DNA of 5,988 bases from an uncultured Actinomycetes bacterium (GTDB lineage Bacteria > Actinomycetota > Actinomycetes > S36-B12): assembly GCA_903918595.1 (NCBI GenBank), contig CAIXFB010000043.1, forward strand, positions 1-5,988, given 5' to 3'. Numbering within the stretch: position 1 is the stretch's first letter; every line of letters starts with the position of its first letter. Below the pieces are notes generated by a model that saw only the letters and a program-made list of their open reading frames with translations, searched no databases and was not told the DNA's origin. This document shows positions 5,408 through 5,988 of the stretch, in pieces. The position numbers and the translations under genes are program-made.

Positions 5408-5988
5408 CCGAGCCCTTCGTCAACCTGGATGCGGAGCTGGCCGTTGTTCCCCAAGGGGTGGAACAACTCGAGGTAATCGGTGTGCGCACCGGCGCTTTTG
5501 GTGCGGCCGGGTCTGGCGATACCAGCGGTTTCGGTGGTCTCGTCTCGCCCATCGTGATGCCCGGCCCAACGCTTCCGCCCTATGGCGGTTGGTTCGACGA
5601 ACTCGCTGAAGAACTTGCTCTTTCCCTGAAAGATCGCGGTATTGCCGCTGAATCTGCAGTCGAGAAAGTTGTTGTCGATCGTGGTGAAATCACCTTCCAC
5701 GTCAAGCGCGATCACCTCGTTGCTTTCGTGACCACGCTGCGCGACGAGCCCGCTCTTCGATTCGAAATGTGTATGGGTGTCAACGGAGTGCACTACCCCG
5801 AAGAGACCGGCCGCGAACTGCACGCCGTGTACCCGTTCCTATCGATTACCCACAACCGCCGGATCCGCGTTGAGGTCAGTGTTTCTGATGCTGACCGGCA
5901 CATCCCCTCCATCGTCGCGGTGTATCCGACCAATGACTGGCACGAGCGCGAAACCTGGGATTTCTTCGGGATTGTTTTCGACGGTCAC
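5404..5988 (+). CDS. nuoC: NADH-quinone oxidoreductase subunit C, 3' end cut by window
   Basis: Hydrophilic subunit of complex I (30 kDa subunit family) that packs against NuoD and NuoB in the peripheral arm. The frame stays open for 195 codons to the window end. My estimate is that 40 or more residues are missing. The family signature is near the cut: YPTNDWHERETWDFFGIVFDGH (174-195). Earlier conserved parts are FEMCMGVNGVHYPE (120-133) and HAVYPFLSITHNRRIRVEVSV (140-160). The first 60 residues hold RTGAFGAAGSGDTSGFGGL (28-46), the extension seen in actinobacterial NuoC and absent from the E. coli and mitochondrial forms. It does not appear fused to NuoD within the visible part, though the window ends before a fusion could be excluded. 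The ATG overlaps the nuoB stop, showing tight coupling. Confidence 0.96.
   Translation, partial: MTEPFVNLDAELAVVPQGVEQLEVIGVRTGAFGAAGSGDTSGFGGLVSPIVMPGPTLPPYGGWFDELAEELALSLKDRGIAAESAVEKVVVDRGEITFHVKRDHLVAFVTTLRDEPALRFEMCMGVNGVHYPEETGRELHAVYPFLSITHNRRIRVEVSVSDADRHIPSIVAVYPTNDWHERETWDFFGIVFDGH

Noticed and set aside
5233..5823. 196-codon open frame on the minus strand opposite nuoB/nuoC
   Set aside because: It overlaps clear nuoB and nuoC coding sequence and has no recognisable protein features, so it is an antisense shadow.
1..5988. Mobile elements, CRISPR arrays, tRNA or rRNA genes
   Set aside because: No transposase, repeat-spacer pattern, cloverleaf or rRNA-like sequence is visible. The window is almost entirely filled by seven housekeeping genes.

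Overview
This window reads as ordinary core-metabolism DNA from an actinomycete (Actinomycetota). It is moderately GC-rich, roughly 55-65% in the lines I counted by hand. The actinobacterial assignment rests on protein details. MenG has the actinobacterial N-terminal style (ADLSKHPIDVAAMFDDVAERYD). The N-terminal region of NuoC carries the glycine-rich GSGDTSGFGGL block typical of actinobacterial NuoC. The menaquinone genes also sit directly beside the nuo operon. I could not place the organism at genus level.

Layout. Positions 1-558 (+) hold the C-terminal part of menC (o-succinylbenzoate synthase), cut by the window start. Positions 572-2320 (+) hold menD (SEPHCHC synthase), closely coupled to menC. 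Positions 2345-3655 (-) hold a menF/entC-type isochorismate synthase, convergent with menD and divergent from the next gene. Positions 3691-4401 (+) hold menG/ubiE (demethylmenaquinone methyltransferase). Positions 4402-4480 are a short regulatory gap. Positions 4481-4840, 4853-5407 and 5404-5988 (+) hold nuoA, nuoB and the start of nuoC, which runs off the window end. No stretch over 80 bases lacks a gene.

How the genes work together. MenF makes isochorismate from chorismate. MenD adds a succinyl group from 2-oxoglutarate. MenC dehydrates the later product SHCHC to o-succinylbenzoate. MenG performs the last methylation that gives menaquinone. MenB, MenE and MenA are not in the window. The nuo genes encode the quinone-facing side of respiratory complex I, which passes electrons from NADH to that menaquinone. 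The window therefore joins quinone synthesis to the main quinone reductase.

I found no undescribed protein system. The most interesting signals are regulatory. One is an 18-base site at 4420-4437, between menG and nuoA, matching the published Rex (NADH/NAD+ sensor) operator pattern at 13 of 14 defined bases. The other is a 16-base near-perfect palindrome filling almost half of the 35-base divergent gap between menF and menG.
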